Positions 1 to 12,540 of a DNA stretch of 64,000 bases are shown here, in pieces; the first letter of the stretch is position 1; each line of letters starts with the position of its first letter. Source of the stretch: Isoetes taiwanensis. Lineage: Eukaryota; Streptophyta; Lycopodiopsida; Isoetales; Isoetaceae. The DNA lies in assembly GCA_021234155.1 (NCBI GenBank), contig JAJEKV010000053.1:470523-534522 (forward strand), read 5' to 3'. A program made the position numbers and the translations under genes. Under the pieces are notes generated by a model. The model saw only the letters and a program-made list of their open reading frames with translations, was not told the origin of the DNA and made no database searches.

Positions 1-1660
1 ATGGAGTTCAATCATATATTTTCAACATATATAAAGAAGTTCCTTTTTTCTGGCTTGAGCTAATATTTTTTTTTTGCTGAAAAAAAACACGAGTCACAAT
101 AGGGCCAGAGTTCCTTTGGATTTAGAGAGCGAGGCCAGGACGGTTCATGGGATTTGAGAGCGAGCCCAGGACTGCTTTTCTTGCATGTTTGTCATTTCCT
201 TCTAGGTTCCTCGCACTTTACACAATACATTCATAGTCATCGATTTCATATTCATGTCATTGACATTTTTTTGTAGGAATGATTTATCTAATATCTCAAA
301 AACCTTCCTTCATTTCTTCTAATACAATATAGAAACAAAGGTGCGGTTTTTAGGCGTGCATTTACATCTTGCGTGTAATGCCCACATCGGAATGGAAGTT
401 GGGTGCCCAGTTAGTGATGCCTAATTTCTTGAAGGTTTTAACGAGGTCATGTTGTTTTTTTTTTAAGATTTTTTCGGCTTGTTGAATTTTTAGTTAAATC
501 TGAACTTAGCGGGGCGGTTTCTGAGAATAGAACAAGCTGCTTGTCGGAACCCTGGATGACAACGCCGTGGATTTTTAGATGAAAGGAAATGAATAAATAG
601 ATCAAGTAAAGATGAATTAAGCTTTTAGGCCGAGGGGAGCCACGAATCAAGATTAGGCACATATAGTCTTGGAAGGGCAAGAAGTAAACCGCGAGGATGG
701 TATGGGACAAGATCTAGCGGTGAGCAGTGAAAACTACATGGAGCGGTCGGCGAGAATATGGCTATGGCGTGGAGCTTTGTGTTGGCATAAACATATTCAT
801 AAACGCCAAGCGAGCTTCAACATGCAAAGCGGAACAGCGCTACAAAAGCGAGTCCCTTAACTAGAAGCAGGCATTTAGCTCTGAAAAATCGGATCATTTT
901 GCTTAAAACGAGAACATGTAGCTTGAAGCAGGCATTTACAAAATAAAGCACTTTGCTTGGCAGAGGGTTAAAGCTAAAAAGGTACTTGCATGCTTACTAT
1001 CAAACTGGCTGCCTGATGATTGTAGAAAACAAGAAGATCAAAATAACTAGCACTAGAAAGCGTGTGCGTGATGCGGGCGTATTGATGGAGCGTGTGGATT
1101 GAGTAGACATAATAGATTTTGTGGGTAGAAATAAAAGAGTTGTAAGAGATTTTAATTGTGTTAGTAGATGTAATGGAGTCTTAGAGCATCACAGGGGTTT
1201 TCAATTGGTGCTTGTGGTTCGTAGGAGATACTTGAGATCTAATGTTTTGAGTCAACACAATTGCACTTGGAGTGTATAGTGGAAGATTGGATATTGGCAT
1301 TCTAGGCATGTGATTGTAATGGGTATGCGGTGGGTCGAGAGGTGGAAAATAGGTGCATGTGCACCGCATTATATTGGATTGATGGTGTTTACGGATTGAT
1401 GCGTGGACAATGTGCTTGCAAACATCATATTAGCCCAAAAGACCATACATAATTGGATCAAGGTTGAACATTAGAAGGTTATTGAATGGAGTGTAAGATG
1501 GAGTGTGAGAATATTGACAAATGTGTCAATACTTTAAAAGACAATAAAATTGTGTGAAAACACAGCAAGGAATATACAAAACCAAAAAGATGCACTTAAC
1601 ATTGAAGTGAGAGCCAATATAAATTTGGAAAAGCATTTTATCGGTCATCTAGTTACACTG
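1..1660. other. No gene recognised
   Basis: AT-rich sequence on both strands with only short open frames. None shows a motif or a composition that looks coding. I see no RNA gene and no transposon end here. Confidence 0.6.
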
Positions 1661-1668
1661 CTTACGTG

Positions 1669-1882
1669 GTTAAGAATCGGGGAGTGCAAAAGTGAGTTTG
1701 CAGATTATCTATATACTAAGAATATATTTCAAGATAATGTGCTTCATACATTTTAAAGATCAAATTTCAAGCGTGTGGCTAAGAATCGAGTGCAAAAGGC
1801 GAGTTTATAGGAATAAGTTGTCTATACTAAGAATATGTTCAAGATAATGTGCTTCACACATTTTAAAGTAATCACATTTCAT
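1669..1882. repeat. Tandem duplication, about 108 bp unit
   Basis: Two adjacent diverged copies share the blocks 'aagaatcg', 'gtgcaaaag', 'ctatactaagaatat', 'caagataatgtgcttca' and 'acattttaaag'. The first copy runs from about 1669 and the second from about 1778. No coding function is visible. Confidence 0.7.
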
Positions 1883-2100
1883 GGTATTGAGATATTCTCA
1901 AATTCTCTGTAATAAATGACGAGGTCCATTTCTATGATTCTTTATCACGTGGCAGCGGCACTGACCTTTTCACATACCACATACGTGACATTGCTATAAT
2001 TAAACATCCAATAGCGATAGCCAAGACAAAGCAAAAGCGAAAACTCTTGAGCCCAGTTTTCTATTCTAGTTCAATTGAAATTTTAGAAAGCACAAAAATG

Positions 2101-2127
2101 GGATAAGTTGCAGCGGCCAACTTATCC
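2101..2127. repeat. Perfect 10 bp hairpin
   Basis: GGATAAGTTG at 2101-2110 is the exact reverse complement of CAACTTATCC at 2118-2127, with the 7-base loop CAGCGGC. It lies 12 bases before the MITE-like element at 2140, so it may be part of the same or an older insertion. Confidence 0.7.
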
Positions 2128-2139
2128 TAGCATCTCTTA

Positions 2140-2413
2140 GGGTGCTTTTCCATGGAGCCCACGAAGTTGAGTTTTTTGCCCGGGGCTTCACATCGCCATG
2201 TTCCCTTAATCGGACTACGTGGCGTCAGGACGCAATGTTCCCGTAAAGATCACGGCCTTTCCCATGAAGATCGACCTTCGCCGATTAAATTTTCGACCTT
2301 AACAAAAGTGATCCGTCCACAATTCTTTTTGGCCCAGGTCAAAGACCTAGGTACGGCAATCCAGGTCCGGCAATCCAGGTCCGGCAATGTAGGTTGGCCA
2401 TGGGAAAGCACCC
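2140..2413. mobile_element. Tourist/Harbinger-like MITE candidate, 274 bp
   Basis: The left end GGGTGCTTTTCCATGG (from 2140) matches the reverse complement of the right end, GGGTGCTTTCCCATGG (ending at 2413), with one mismatch. The left flank is TTA and the right flank TCA, close to the 3 bp TTA/TAA target duplication of PIF/Harbinger elements but with one difference. The interior has no coding motif and holds a short run of the repeated word 'ggcaatccaggtcc' near 2355-2394. Size, inverted ends and flank fit a non-autonomous MITE. The imperfect flank keeps the call tentative. Confidence 0.45.
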
Positions 2414-2689
2414 TCATAAGAACAAAAGATGGAATCTTCGAAAATGATTGAGTTCATATATGAGTTTGGCAGCAAACAGGTCATTTACATCAACTTTACA
2501 TCAATTGGGTGCCTAATTTTGTACATAATGTAAAACATCTCACTTTGGGAAGTTCTTTCGATGTAAATTCGTGCAAGCAACCATATGGGGATTATAATGG
2601 GGTTAAAAAATTGATTTAGTATTGCTCGCAAAAATTTAAGATGATGAAATGATAATACAATCTAGTGCAATCTGACTGTGGTGTCATTC

Positions 2690-3255
2690 AAAGTATCCTT
2701 ATAGTAAACTCAATGTGTTAAAGAATCTAAACCCAGGGAAGACAACTTACGGTTGACCACTTCAGCTTCAAATTGATATAGAAAGTATCTAAGCCCAAGA
2801 AAGACAACTTACAGTTGACCACTTCAGCTTTAAATCGATATACAAAGTATGTATGCGCAGTGCGTGAGCCCACCATTAGTCATTATCTAAGCTTATGCAG
2901 TATTATCATCATTCTTTATGAGTTTTCCTTGACAACCGAGGAGTTTTAATCCTAGTAGTAATGATTGTAATGCTTAGCCACATTCTTCTATGGGTCCATG
3001 GCCTGTGGTCTTAATACGTGGGCGTTAAAAACTATTCTATTCTATTATATTCTTCTAGAAATTCTAGATTGATTTATCTCTTTGCATGATATCATTCAAA
3101 GTTTCCTTGTAGTAAACTCAATATGTGAAAGAATCTAAGCCCAGATAAGACAACTACGATTGACCGCCCGACTTCAAATCGATATAGAAAGTACAAGCCG
3201 GGAAAAGACAACTACAGTTGACCCACTTGACTTTTAATTGATATACAAAGTATGT
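2690..3255. repeat. Four-fold diverged repeat of a 65 bp unit
   Basis: A unit containing 'aagacaactta' or 'aagacaacta', 'gttgacc', 'ttcaaat' and 'gatatagaaagta' occurs twice at about 2735-2850 and twice at about 3140-3255. The larger block including 'tagtaaactcaat' is duplicated at a spacing of about 410 bp. Between the copies, at about 2988-3055, lies 'gggtccatggcctgtgg' followed by a TATTC-type short repeat. This resembles the 3' tail of a plant non-LTR element but is not enough to name one. Confidence 0.6.
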
Positions 3256-5470
3256 GATATTACGAGAAATTCTAGATTGCTTATCTGGCACACTGAACTT
3301 GTTCTCACATTATAGTTTATAACATTACCTTATTTGATTAAAACAATACTCTCATTCCACATTTACGTACCTGTTGAACCAAACTCGGCTTCTCAAAACT
3401 TTTTTATTGGCGAAGTTTGCAAATTGTTGTTCTTTCATGAAGATCATTCTCTTCACGAAAATGTGCAGGCTTCTTTTGCTTAACATCATTAAAGACATAC
3501 TCGCCTTCTCTAATACAATCTCGGTATCCTTAAATCTCTAGCTTCCTTGGCAAACCTCTCAAATTCATCACCACCATTGCTTGTTGCTTCCATCCAAACA
3601 ATCAAACCACACTTTCCTTGCAGCATCTCTCAACTTTTTAGTTCATGCATACATAAATTTTGGGAACCCGATATTTTGCTTACTATTACATTGTTCTTGG
3701 CCAGGAGCGAGAGGCGCCTTTGTATTTTTTCTTAGTATTTCAACGCAGATCATTTACAAAGCTTATGCGGGATGGCCTTTGTAATTTCCATAAATGAACC
3801 TTTTGATGAGGAATTTGTGGTAGGAAGTCCATGTCCATATAGCGTCTGAGAGGATTGAGGTTCATAAATGTTATCTTAAGCATTTTATGATTGAGAGGGT
3901 TTTACGGCTTTGTTTTATTTTAGTTGGGATTCATCTATGTTACCTTTGCGTTTACGATTGAGTCTTTTGCCCTTTACCGTTGAGAGGTTTTACATTGCTT
4001 ATTTTACTTTTTATACATCGCTTCTCATCCTTTGAAGCCCAAGCGCCTTGGTCATATATGATTTGCTAATGTTGGGCTTTTGTGAAGATCCTTTGTTGAT
4101 GAATAGAATTGATTTGGTCAAAAGAAGATGGATCTTTGAAGCGACTTTCACATGCTAAGCACAAATTGCCACATGGTGATTACTGCAAAGGAAGGGATAA
4201 TTGAATCCGCAGACAATGCGTTTGGTCTAACTAAAGTGGAGGATGCTGGTGCCAGATTTTTCACATATCTGAGATGATAAAGATGATATGCAATGTGAGG
4301 TTGCATCCATGCGTGTGTGATCATTATAATGTGCTCAGCGCAATCAGACCGAATACTTCATGCAATTCTACTTCATTGCTTATACATATAGGAAAGCGGA
4401 AACAAAGATGATGGTGATGGACTAGCTATTTCAGGATAAGCAATCTTTCATTTCCAATTTTCTACTAGAATTGAGGCCGGGAATTATAATTTGGAATTTT
4501 TGTTTTCCTTGTTACGCATTGCACTTACGACATTGCTTTAATGTGCATTATTTATCAAGCTATATTGATCCTCCTTTTATCTCAGGGCACATTTTCTAAT
4601 TATATAGAGTGGCTTTAAGTATGTTTTGACGTGTAAACATCTAGGATATTTGAAGTACTTGGAGTCTATGATTTTCAGTGATGGATATAAAATAGCTTGC
4701 TCATGTAGTTGCCTTTAATTGTTTCTTCGTGCTATGCGTTCTCCTTGATCACTTTTTACAGTTTTTGTACTAGCTGCAAATAGGGAATCTTGACATATTT
4801 GCATTTGTTTTGGTACGAAGGTGATTCTTTTTTTAAAAGCTATTTCTTTCTTGTTTCTTATTTACACTTGGATGTACTTGCTTAAGATTCAATGGATAAC
4901 CAGATCATACTGGTGTTTATACCTACTTTACAACATTTTTAGACTTATGACATATTTTCAGCTATGTCATTTAACAATTATTTGCGCCCTTGCCTTTTCT
5001 TTTCTTGGCTAGCCTCCTTTACCTCGTCTCAACTTGCCTAACGCAATCACATGTTACGAGATGCTTATGTTCAGCTTAGTATCCAGGAGCGTTTTATAGT
5101 TGATGTGTGCCTTTGAACTTTGATGTTGAGGGAGGGTGGATAGCTCTTACTAAAAGTCAGCGATTATGGCAAGCTCACAAGTTGTCTACTTACTTTCTAA
5201 TTATAAAGGTTTGACCCGACTTTTGCGATTGTAATTTTAGCCATTTAGCACAACTCTACGCACCCCATCTTTTGTAAAATGCAACTTGAGGCAGGCTTTC
5301 TTGGATAAAACATGTTGATGTTGAATTTGATAGGTTGCCAAATCTTGTGCACGTTTAGAAATCATTACACTTGGTATAGGTCGCGGGCATTAGATCTCAT
5401 TTTATCCATTTTATCTTAAAGAAATCGTATTTCCTTGCATGATATTTTTAGTTATACGAGTTTTCTAGTC
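3256..5470. other. No gene recognised
   Basis: T-rich plus strand with short frames only. I found no domain motif, no transposon ends and no strong repeats. Confidence 0.55.
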
Positions 5471-5471
5471 T

Positions 5472-5632
5472 ATGCTTGTTTGGCGTTATACCTAGTTGGG
5501 AGCAATATTATTTGCCTATTTAAAATTGGTCTTTATTGTAGTTTGAGATTTATACTTGTTTGGCGTTATACCTAGTTGGGAGCAATATTTGCCTATTTAG
5601 GTGGTCTTTTATTGTAGTTTGAGATTCATGAG
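5472..5632. repeat. Tandem duplication, about 80 bp unit
   Basis: Two head-to-tail copies contain 'cttgtttggcgttatacc', 'tagttgggagcaatatt', 'tgcctattta' and 'attgtagtttgagatt'. They are very similar, so the duplication is recent relative to its surroundings. Confidence 0.8.
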
Positions 5633-5639
5633 AGTCTTT

Positions 5640-6780
5640 ATCTTGTAGAGTCTCTTTTAACCCTTATTGTTAAAAATTCATATGGGCCATTTTCTTTTGC
5701 TTCATATTCTTATTTCTCTCAACTTTCTTGTGGGTCCAAAATTTTGTCATTGTTTTGAACAAAGGACATTGGGTTCAAGCTAAGAGGATTTGAATACTTT
5801 GCATCTTCTAATGTGATATTTCTTCTCAGGTTGTGTATATTATTGATTATTCCACCGAGGTTCATATGGTTTATAATTATGGCATAATGGATAATCATGA
5901 GTTTCTAGAGTACATTTTATATATTATTATGATGTTGGCTTCTTGCTCCTCTGCTAAATAGGCTTGTCTCCACTTGCTACCACAGGTATATTTGCCTCTA
6001 CATCCAAGCGTGACTAGTTTCTCTATTGTTCTTGAGAGTTTGGATGCTAATTATTTGAGTTTTATTGCTATTGGCGGATATTTTTGGATTCAGAATGGTT
6101 GAAATGCCTCGGATCCATGAAAGGCCTCGAATAGTGACATTGATTGCTTGAGTTGAGAGGAGTTTTTCTCAGATGGGTTTTGGTGTTGAGGGAGATTTGA
6201 TGATAGTTGTAGTCTACCCGGAGTAGTTCGCGATTACCTCGATACATGCTTTCTTGGCAAGCTTTTGGGGCGTTGTAGCTGGAACATGTAAAAAGCTGCA
6301 CATTACAGAGCGGATCAATCCAGCCGGTGAGTCCTGAAGACTACTGCGGACATATTTATGAAGGCGGACTCATTAGATCCATTACATACAGTGCTCCCGC
6401 AGCCTTCGCGTGAGGCAGGGTAGATGGATCCAGGAGGCGAGAGGGCGGAGGCTCATGCATGTTGCGGTGTTGGGAGGCTGTGAGAGCCCAGTGCCACACT
6501 CTTCAACAGCACTTGACATTTGGACCTAAATAGAGGCGTGCTTCTGAGTTGATTCTGCTGACGGTAGCTCCATGTGATGTTGCACACGACTTCAATGGGG
6601 ATCTTTGGGATCGTATCGGAGGTAATTGATATGCGCACTCCTATTGTGTCCTCGGCCTTCATTGATATATGTGTCATTATGCGGTTTGTGTGAGGCTTAT
6701 GCGCCAAGGTTTTCCCTCGAAACCGCGCCCGAGTGAGGTTTAATCACGAGGCGATAATGCTTACATTGCGCTCTCTCATT
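5640..6780. other. No gene recognised
   Basis: Short frames only. The part from about 6300 to 6780 is less AT-rich and leads into the TTCAA-type tail at 6821, so it could be the 3' end of an old non-LTR element. No reverse transcriptase motif is visible. Confidence 0.4.
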
Positions 6781-6842
6781 GTTTGGGTCCATAGGCCTAT
6801 TGGTCTCTGGATGATAAAGAAATTCAATTCAATTCAATTCCC
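6781..6842 (+). repeat. (AATTC)4 run after a LINE-tail-like sequence
   Basis: The sequence 'gggtccataggcctattgg' and 'ggatgataaagaa' is followed by four perfect AATTC units at 6821-6840. Plant non-LTR retrotransposons often end in such short tandem tails, which would put the element body upstream on the plus strand. That body is not recognisable here. Confidence 0.4.
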
Positions 6843-7194
6843 GGTTATAATAGGGTTGCTATTAAAAAGAAGATTTATCATGTAAGAAGATGGTACTTGA
6901 CAAAGTCTTTGATTTCCATTGATGTTATCGAGATAAAGCCTTGATCCCGAGCACTCGGAGTATTACCTGAGACTACTAATCGGTACATATATACGTGGTT
7001 TTCTAGTGGTTTTGCATGGCATATTTTTTGTGGCAAATCAATTATTTCTTAAGTTCTAAAATTGCATCATGACATCCGAAGTACTTTAGTTTAGGGTTCT
7101 GAATGAGCGAGGGTTTCTTAGGGCGTCGATTTGGGAGGCATATTGGTTAGGATGTTGGTTGGCGGTGGGATCACGGCAAGGATGTAAGCAAAAG

Positions 7195-7485
7195 CGAGGG
7201 CGGCCACGAATCCAGATCACGAAAGGTATCCTGGTCTTATTAGTGATTAGATTTTTCCAAGCTTCTCATGGCCTTCAAATTTTAGAGAACTATTAGATCG
7301 CAGAAGCATCCCGAGGCGGCCATGCGTACTTAACATATCTCACACTTTCTTGCATTTTGAGAGTAATCCGCGAATCAAGATCTGAGAAGATATCCTTGGT
7401 CTTATTAGGTGATTCGATTTCCCAAGAAGCTTCTCATGGCTGGAGTAGATCTTGGAAACTCGAGGCGGCCATGCCCGGTATACGT
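7195..7485. repeat. Diverged tandem duplication, about 165 bp
   Basis: Two copies (from about 7200 and about 7365) share 'cgaatc-agatc', 'tatcc-tggtcttatta', 'gatt-gattt', 'cttctcatgg' and 'gaggcggccatgc'. The differences are mostly small indels. Confidence 0.7.
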
Positions 7486-7671
7486 ATCAAAGTTTTTCAT
7501 AGCCCTCAGCTCGAGACATATTTCCTCATTTTAGGAAGGTCACGCTCTTCAAATCAATTATGTAACGGCTTCTTTTCTTCCAACTTCCCCATTGTACTAG
7601 CGTGTCATAACAACGCATCATATTCTCCAAGCAATAGATTTCCTCAATACAGTGCAATGCACAAAAAGCGC

Positions 7672-7965
7672 GTAGAACATTTGGATTCCTTATAGCGAGG
7701 ATCTCAACACATTCGAAAGAGCTCAAAGGGATTCTTAAATGGCAATCTCCTATACCTTCCTTATTAGGCTCTTCTTGCTCGATTCATTTGGTTATGGATT
7801 TGGTAATCTAGTTTCATGCCGACAGAACATTTGGATTCCTTAACGGGATCTCAACACGATAGAAAGAGCTCGCGGGATTCTTCTATATGGCGATCTCCTA
7901 CACCTTCCTTATTGACTCTTCTTATAGGGTTTGGTGGACATGGATTTGGCCGTCCTAGTTTCATG
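7672..7965. repeat. Diverged tandem duplication, about 148 bp
   Basis: Two copies start at about 7673 and 7823 with 'agaacatttggattcctta' and share 'gatctcaacac', 'gaaagagctc', 'ggattctt', 'cgatctccta' or 'caatctccta', 'accttccttatt' and 'ctagtttcatg'. No protein match is recognised on either strand. Confidence 0.7.
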
Positions 7966-7969
7966 TTTA

Positions 7970-10060
7970 GAATTCAATGCTCTTGGCATAAAAGTTCAAT
8001 GAGTTGTTGGGTACAAGTCACGGAGGTCATGCGGTGTTGGTGAAGAAGCGATCCGGATGTGCGGGACTCCCAGCGGGAAGTGTTTTTGGACATCACGGTC
8101 TTTTACTTGAAACATTCTCATAGGTAAGATGAGTAGCTTGCATTGCAACACTTTGAGCATTAAAATCACGGAAAGGCGAAGCATCTCTCAGAGTATTTGG
8201 AAGTGATTAAGCGATGACAACGGGAGAATTGGGCTTGGGCGACCATCCTTGAGAGCGGTAATGGCTCAACGAATTACGGCAATAGCGCGAGATGTCACCG
8301 GGGCTTATGTGGTCACCGGCGGCGAGACGGAGCGTTAAAGTAAAATCAAGGAAGGCGGTTGGTGACAACCGAAGAAGATCCTGAGGAAATTAGAATCGCG
8401 ACAATAAAACTTTGAGCAATGGAGCTTGGCAGATTATATTTATGACTTTATGGTGTGCAACACATCATGGGACACTTTTTGACATGAGATCTCACCCAAA
8501 AGCGACCTAAAAAGCGGGGAGATGCGGTGGATGTATCATGGTCCCAAAAAACCGGAAAGGAAGGCGTTCCCAATACAAAAAGAAGACCTTACTACTCCTT
8601 ACTATTTTTGTAGAATGATCAAATGAAAAAATCAGCAAATTAATCTATGTTATTGAAAAATGGCAAGCTCAACCATAGCAACAACATGACTCAATTCTTC
8701 CAAACAACCATAGCAAAGCTCAACCACGGCTTTTTCGAAAAGTATAGAATCACAATCATACCTGAGGAAAAACGGAGGCATTATGGTTTTAAATAAATAC
8801 AATTATTCTTTGTATCTCACTTATTTGGCTTGACGCGAGTAAACTACGATACTACATTGAAAACAATAGAGGCATTATGACTATGATACTACATTGAAAA
8901 ATAGAGGCATTATGCTTTAGATAAATCACAGGTTGTATATATAGGAGTTTAGCTTATGCCTCCCCAATTGCTTACGTCGCAAATGAAGAGCGAATTCGGT
9001 CTCCATTCACAATATTTGAGTACAAAGAGCGAATTTGGAGTCTCCCATTCTAGATCACAATATTTAGTTTGTCTTGATTCGATGACCCCACTAGAGTTTC
9101 AGGTATGAGATCATAAAGCGTTTACATGACTTGTAACAGGTATGTTAGAATTTATAAATCCAATATCCATCGATTCTGAAAGTAAGCGGGATTCCCTGGC
9201 GGGTCCCAATATGAGCATGTAATTGCAATCCAAGTTCATAATGGGCATCTTTTCACGTACATACTCATAAACTCTTCCATACATATATGTTTTGCATAGC
9301 AATTGGCGAACATATTAATGACAAAAACATAATGTAGGCATCCTTTTAAGTTGAATATTCTCTTTTATCTATGAAATACTTGAGGAACTTAATAGATATA
9401 CATGGCACCTAAAACAAACATCTGAAAAAATGAAGCCTCACTTAATTGGAGAGGATTAAAATCCCATGAAGAGGCTTCAGATTCCTTGAGACATCTGATA
9501 CCGGAATGAATGAAAGCTGATGAGGAAATCATGAGATAGCCACACATAAGCCTAGCTTCCGGAAATGAAAAGAGCCATGATAGGTACCTTCGCCAAATGC
9601 ATGGGTTTGCAGCCCGATGCGAGTTGCTTGGCCTCGGAGGTCTTATGCTAAAGCTCTAATATTAGTCGGTAGATGTTCTGCATGCATCAAACTGCGTTTC
9701 ACATTTTTCATCGCCCACCATTTTAGCATTATCACGTATTTGTTTCGCGGGGAATCCACATCTTTTATAGCTGCTTTGCCTTTACTTTTCAGGGCTCACG
9801 GCAACTTAAATTCTGAGCTTCAGCATGTCACATTGAGTTTTCTTTGCTTAGATCTAGATCCCCGCAGGTGACTCATCACTGGGAGCATAGTACCTCCCTA
9901 TAAAAGGGAAACAAGCTGTCATGGCGTTCCTATCCACTGTCCCTTGATTTTTTCCCTGATAAGCCCTTCAATCTTTGCCTGGGTGACAATGATGTAGAGT
10001 TAACTCCTCATAGCTCGTCATCTCCCTTGAATCTTTCTTGTCTCTAATAGTTTCTGCTCC
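7970..10060. other. No gene; two small internal duplications
   Basis: Mostly short frames. At about 8847-8912 'gatactacattgaaaa' plus 'atagaggcattatg' occurs twice. At about 8988-9066 a block with 'agagcgaatt', 'ggtctcc' or 'gagtctccc' and 'cacaatattt' occurs twice. Nothing else stands out. Confidence 0.5.
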
Positions 10061-10064
10061 AAAA

Positions 10065-10740
10065 TCATGCGTCTAGGATATTGTAGCACTGGCCCATAAT
10101 ATTTGGTTTTGAACCAGCGAGAGAAAGTCCACGAGAGGGTTGTGCATCCTTGGGGCGAAAGTCTTGTGTTAAATCATCTCTATCTTCTCTTGCCTTTTCA
10201 ATGCTCGGCCCGGATGTTTGTATTTTCATCTTCCTCTTCCCCCTCAAGTATCAAGCGGGGAAGGATGGCGGTGATTCTTGCTTGCGGCGCTGGCTTCCGG
10301 GGAGTATCACCAATTGATCTTGCTTCCCGGTCTGATGCTTGCCTCTCAGGCGGAAGCTTGAGCCATACAATATTCGTGTCATTATCCGCAGGGGAGGCGG
10401 TGATGGGCTGAGTGTAGCTTTCACAAAGCCACCACTTTGTCCCTCTTGAAGCATCCCGCGATGGCGTTCAAAATATGCGTTGGCAAGGTAGTGGGTAACC
10501 AAACTCTCTGATTAACGTCCTCATACTTCAAAGTTTCAGGATCCATTTCAAAGAGCATGGGGAACAAATGACAACCCCACATGAACTTCTCTCCGCGAGA
10601 GAAGCGAGGAAGCATGTTCTTGAGAGTCACCTTGTCCCGTGAGAAGGCTGCAGCCTTGATATGTCTTTTTCTCATGAGTCTTCTCGAAGATCACTCGGAA
10701 CGCAGCATTTTGAGCAATTTCCTCCCACATCCTCTGAAAT
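10065..10740 (-). pseudogene. Unrecognised coding-like stretch, broken
   Basis: Reading the minus strand downward from 10740, three overlapping frames appear to continue one another. 10730-10548 opens with MWEEIAQNAAFRVIFEKTHE. It is followed in another frame by 10675-10421 with the block FMWGCHLFPMLFEMDPETL and then VWLPTTLPTHILNAIAG. Then come 10502-10251 and 10247-10065, which are basic and rich in K, R and S. The pattern of a hydrophobic 'VW..LP' segment followed by a basic tail faintly recalls the DUF4283-like ORF1 of plant LINEs, but the match is from memory and weak. No endonuclease or RT follows on this strand. It could also be a chance open stretch. Confidence 0.25.
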
Positions 10741-11780
10741 TTTGAGACAATTCTATGCGCATTAACTCATAAAATTAGTCTTTGTCTTTCCTCCATAGAA
10801 GCGGGAATCTTAGTGACCTTGGCACTCCCCACTTTTATAAAAAACTTACATTATTATTCTCATCACGGGTGGCAAAACCTCGCGTTCCCCAAATGGTTCC
10901 CATGAACCGATCAACGGATGCAAAATTTCACGCACCTTCGCGGGGGATCTTTATGCATTTGTAACTACAGGACCCATTCGCGATAGAAAACACACCCATG
11001 ACTTGGTTAGGTCCCAACAGCGGTTGCACTACCGTCGTAGTCCAGTGCGGTCTGCCTCTAACCCGGGATTTCTGTGGTACGCCTTCATCGCAACCGCGTT
11101 ACCACGCAAAAGCCGACTTCCCAATGCACGGCGGCGTTAACATGGGCGTGCTTAAGTCTAGGTTCTTGATATGCCTTCAAGGCCACTTTAAGAAAGTGGA
11201 GAAGCATCTTCTTACGTATAGCCCTTTCCTAGGAACATCCATATCATATTTGCGTGTAGAGTTGATGCCATTCCTTTACAACAATGTGGCGGTGATCTGC
11301 GTTTGGCTGCGGCGTCGCATGCCAGCGAGAGAGCTACGGAACAAGCTAATCTCGGCATCTGCAATGGTGTATAGCACTCCACCAAAGAATAGACAAGGGA
11401 CTCACGGAAAAACAAAAGGCCTTACAAATATGAGACCCATAGCTTGATTGTAAGAACCTCGGGGAGGAAAAATCTCTTGTCTCTTGCGATAGCAAACAAA
11501 AAAACTACCTCTAACGGGAACATATAGATTTATCTCTGTTTTGGAGTTGAGTTTGTGGGAGTAGCTTATTTGTTCCTTTAAGCTGCTGCAAAAGAAGGAC
11601 TACAAGCAAGGGCCACATCATTTTACATAGACAAGATTGAGAACCATAATAAGAATAGTGGTGGTTAACGGTCGAGGAGTTTCTGCGGGAGGCATAGGCG
11701 TATTCACACAACTGCGGACTTCGACATATTACAGACCATAAGGATCATACCAGCTAATTTGGCCCGGGTTCATTTCCTTA
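10741..11780. other. No gene recognised; one 149-codon open frame
   Basis: The longest frame, 10998-11447 on the plus strand, shows no motif, and opposite-strand frames overlap it. I do not call it a gene. Confidence 0.4.
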
Positions 11781-11789
11781 TAAGTAAGG

Positions 11790-12500
11790 CAGATGGAATA
11801 TACAAAAAGGGAGGAAGTGAGAAAACATATTCTATCTTCTTATATTTCCCATAGGACAAAATACATGCACAAGCGAACCGCGAGAAGCACAAATATAGGT
11901 ATTTCAAGGAATCCAAACAACGTTCTTCACAGTCACACGAGGAAAAACCAACAAGCTGGGCCTACAACGTGAAGGATTTAAGTTAGAATGAGAAACAAAA
12001 AATCAACTGACAAAAACACAAAAAAGCAAAAAGACCATAGCTCTGCTATGTAAAAAATGTCTCATAAACATGGCCAATGCCCACATAGGAAAAAGGTTTA
12101 GAAAAAGGAGTTAAACGCAGCTTTTAGTTGATTGAATTAGGAGCTACAACAATCCCATCTTATGAGCATTTCTCACTTGTTTTATAGCCCAAATGCAACT
12201 AATTTAGACAAAAGAACATGATTTCAATCCAAAGTACACGGAACAAGTACAAGCATTAATATCTTTCGAAATATCTAAATGTGGAATTGCGTACAGCATA
12301 TGGGAATATAGAAAGGGAGGAAGTGAAAAACATCTTCTATGTTCTTATATTCCTCACAAGGGGAATGAAATACGCTGGAAATAAGAACAAAAAGCAGAAA
12401 CACAAATGGTATTTCAAAAGGAATCCAAACCGTTCTTAGGATCCAAGGCTCAACAATGGGCATGCAACATTCAAAAAGCAGACTTGATAGAATGAGCTTG
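11790..12500. repeat. Direct repeat pair, about 200 bp, 510 bp apart
   Basis: Copies at about 11795-11995 and 12300-12500 share 'ggaatata', 'agggaggaagtga', 'aaaacat', 'ttcttatatt', 'aaatac', 'ggtatttcaa-ggaatccaaac' and 'gttctt'. The sequence between them is A-rich. No coding content is recognised. Confidence 0.65.
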
Positions 12501-12540
12501 ACAAAACAATAAAAATAAAAGGCAAGCATTCACGGAAAAA

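Noticed and set aside
7195-7965. Leucine-rich-repeat gene remnant
   Set aside because: The tandem 145-165 bp duplications gave loosely leucine-rich frames, but no LRR consensus or NB-ARC motif could be read in any frame.
10998-11447. 149-codon plus-strand frame
   Set aside because: No motif, an opposite-strand frame of similar quality overlaps, and no upstream or downstream continuation.
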